Assembly: GCA_018813085.1 (NCBI GenBank)
Contig: JAHJCI010000118.1
Span: forward strand, 1 to 12,598
DNA: 12,598 nucleotides
DNA from: Candidatus Omnitrophota bacterium
Lineage (GTDB): Bacteria; Omnitrophota; Gorgyraeia; Gygaellales; JAHJCI01
Direction of reading: 5' to 3'
The first letter of the stretch is position 1, and each line of letters starts with the position of its first letter. Position numbers and translations under genes: made by a program. A model generated the notes under the pieces. That model made no database searches and was not told the origin of the DNA. It worked only from the letters and a program-made list of their open reading frames with translations. Positions 11,664 to 12,598 of this stretch are shown here, one piece after another.

Positions 11664-12598
11664 CTAATTGCCTTTGTCTTTTGATTTTTTAAAAAGGTCC
11701 AGAAATCTGTCTTCGTATTCTTTATATACGCTCCAGTTATCCAATTCCTGCTTGAGTTCATTCGCCTTGCCGATATCTTTTTTAGCCAAATCAAAAAGCT
11801 TCTCTATCTTTTCCTTTATCGACTGCGGCAGATGAGTCAGCTGTATTAATGCTTTTTTTATTTTTTCTATTTCTGCTTCGCTGATCGGGCCTGAATCCAC
11901 AGGCAGCGCAATCCCCTCCTTAAGATATTCTACCAGCTTGCTGATTTCAGCCTCGATAAACTCTACCTGCTTCTCTAGTGTTTTAAACTCCAGCGGTAGC
12001 CCTAAAATCAGCTTCAATTTATTTAATATCGAAGATACTGCCCTGGGATTTTCAATTTGAATCGTATATATGGGGATTTCTCCCAGCAGGCAATACCCGG
12101 GAAAACCGCTTTTCTTGGCTAGCCCTAGAAAGAGGCCGTTTAATCCAGAAATATCTCCTTCATTCATCAGCTTAAGCCCGAAGTTATCGAGATTCTTAAG
12201 TAGCTCTTTGTTTGTAGCCGCATACCAGACATCCGGCACCTGGGTATGGTCGATAGGGGCGGGCATTGCGGCAAAGCTGACAACCGATTTAACCTTGTAT
12301 AAACGCGCGATTTCCAGGATATTTTCGACATAATCTTCGGCCCTGGACATATCCGGCTGGGCATTACTTGTAAAAATTATTAAATCGCAAGCATTGTTGT
12401 TGCGCTGTTCTGCTGCCTTTAGATTTTTCCAATAATAAAAATAATTCCCGGGCAGGTCCTTCGTGCTTAATATGCCTTTTTTAATAATACTGGATATGGG
12501 GTAAAAGTAATCCGCACTGTTCATAGAAGCGAATACTTCAGCTTTAAGGTTCTCTACCAGGTAATTTGCGCACTTTAAAGCAACATCCCCCATGCCGG
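11664..12598 (-). CDS. PAC2 family protein (proteasome assembly chaperone-like fold), N-terminus cut by window edge
   Basis: The visible part reads in from the right edge as PGMGDVALKCANYLVENL, the family's WPGMGxVA segment, so the Met at 12593 is internal and roughly 15-25 residues are missing. Other family features are LIIFTSNAQPD (about 71-81 of the visible Met numbering), VVSFAAMPAPI and the run GDISGLNGLFLGLAKKSGFPGYCLLGEIP, whose Gly-rich GLNGLFLGLA is typical. The last about 110 residues are charged and helical (EKQVEFIEAEISKLVEYL, then EKIKKALIQ, then KELFDL-like helices), probably a coiled-coil tail. Bacterial PAC2 proteins have no firmly known function; no proteasome gene is in view. 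It ends 39 nt before hypE. Confidence 0.88.
   Translation of the reverse strand, partial: GMGDVALKCANYLVENLKAEVFASMNSADYFYPISSIIKKGILSTKDLPGNYFYYWKNLKAAEQRNNNACDLIIFTSNAQPDMSRAEDYVENILEIARLYKVKSVVSFAAMPAPIDHTQVPDVWYAATNKELLKNLDNFGLKLMNEGDISGLNGLFLGLAKKSGFPGYCLLGEIPIYTIQIENPRAVSSILNKLKLILGLPLEFKTLEKQVEFIEAEISKLVEYLKEGIALPVDSGPISEAEIEKIKKALIQLTHLPQSIKEKIEKLFDLAKKDIGKANELKQELDNWSVYKEYEDRFLDLFKKSKDKGN

Overview
This window is a gene-dense stretch of a bacterial chromosome in which every recognisable gene lies on the minus strand, so the transcripts run from right to left. The genes are core metabolism and maturation functions: tRNA modification, folate and purine synthesis, a second EF-G, lysine 2,3-aminomutase and [NiFe]-hydrogenase maturation. 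There are no rRNA or tRNA genes, insertion sequences, phage genes or CRISPR arrays that I can see. The gene mix (HypE, an oxygen-sensitive radical-SAM KamA, a UPF0280 protein, a PAC2 protein, a YchF relative without a GTPase domain), moderate GC and 7-bp repeat arrays inside genes suggest an anaerobic, uncultivated lineage. Candidatus Omnitrophota (OP3) or a related PVC-type phylum is my best guess. That placement is inference from pattern and has not been tested.

Right block (12598 to 9806): a PAC2-family protein cut by the window edge, hypE complete to its C-terminal PRIC, and a UPF0280 (COG2122, ApbE-like) gene. The spacing is tight, so they look like the end of an operon that starts outside the window. 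A 335-base gap (9471-9805) follows. It holds a strong intrinsic terminator, two candidate promoters, a perfect palindrome, and an open frame of 69 codons that has an ideal Shine-Dalgarno sequence but an ATT in the start position.

Middle block (9470 to 4424): a D-Ala-D-Ala-ligase-like ATP-grasp enzyme overlaps kamA by 4 nt. Next comes an EF-G-2 gene behind its own near-consensus sigma70 promoter. Last is a YchF-like protein that lacks the P-loop GTPase domain and whose C-terminal TGS part sits in another reading frame, joined by an ATGA overlap. The ligase/aminomutase pair looks like a small pathway that makes (S)-beta-lysine or a related beta-amino acid and couples it to another molecule.

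Left block (4423 to 1): purH has a leader with three inverted repeats, one of which contains the putative -35 box. Then come folC and mnmE, which overlap by 17 nt; mnmE runs off the left edge. All three use folate one-carbon units: PurH uses 10-formyl-THF, FolC makes the polyglutamates, and MnmE uses methylene-THF. The most unusual sequence feature is in this block. Arrays with a 7-bp period lie in frame inside mnmE (one, arranged as an inverted repeat) and folC (two), each adding residues where family members have short loops.
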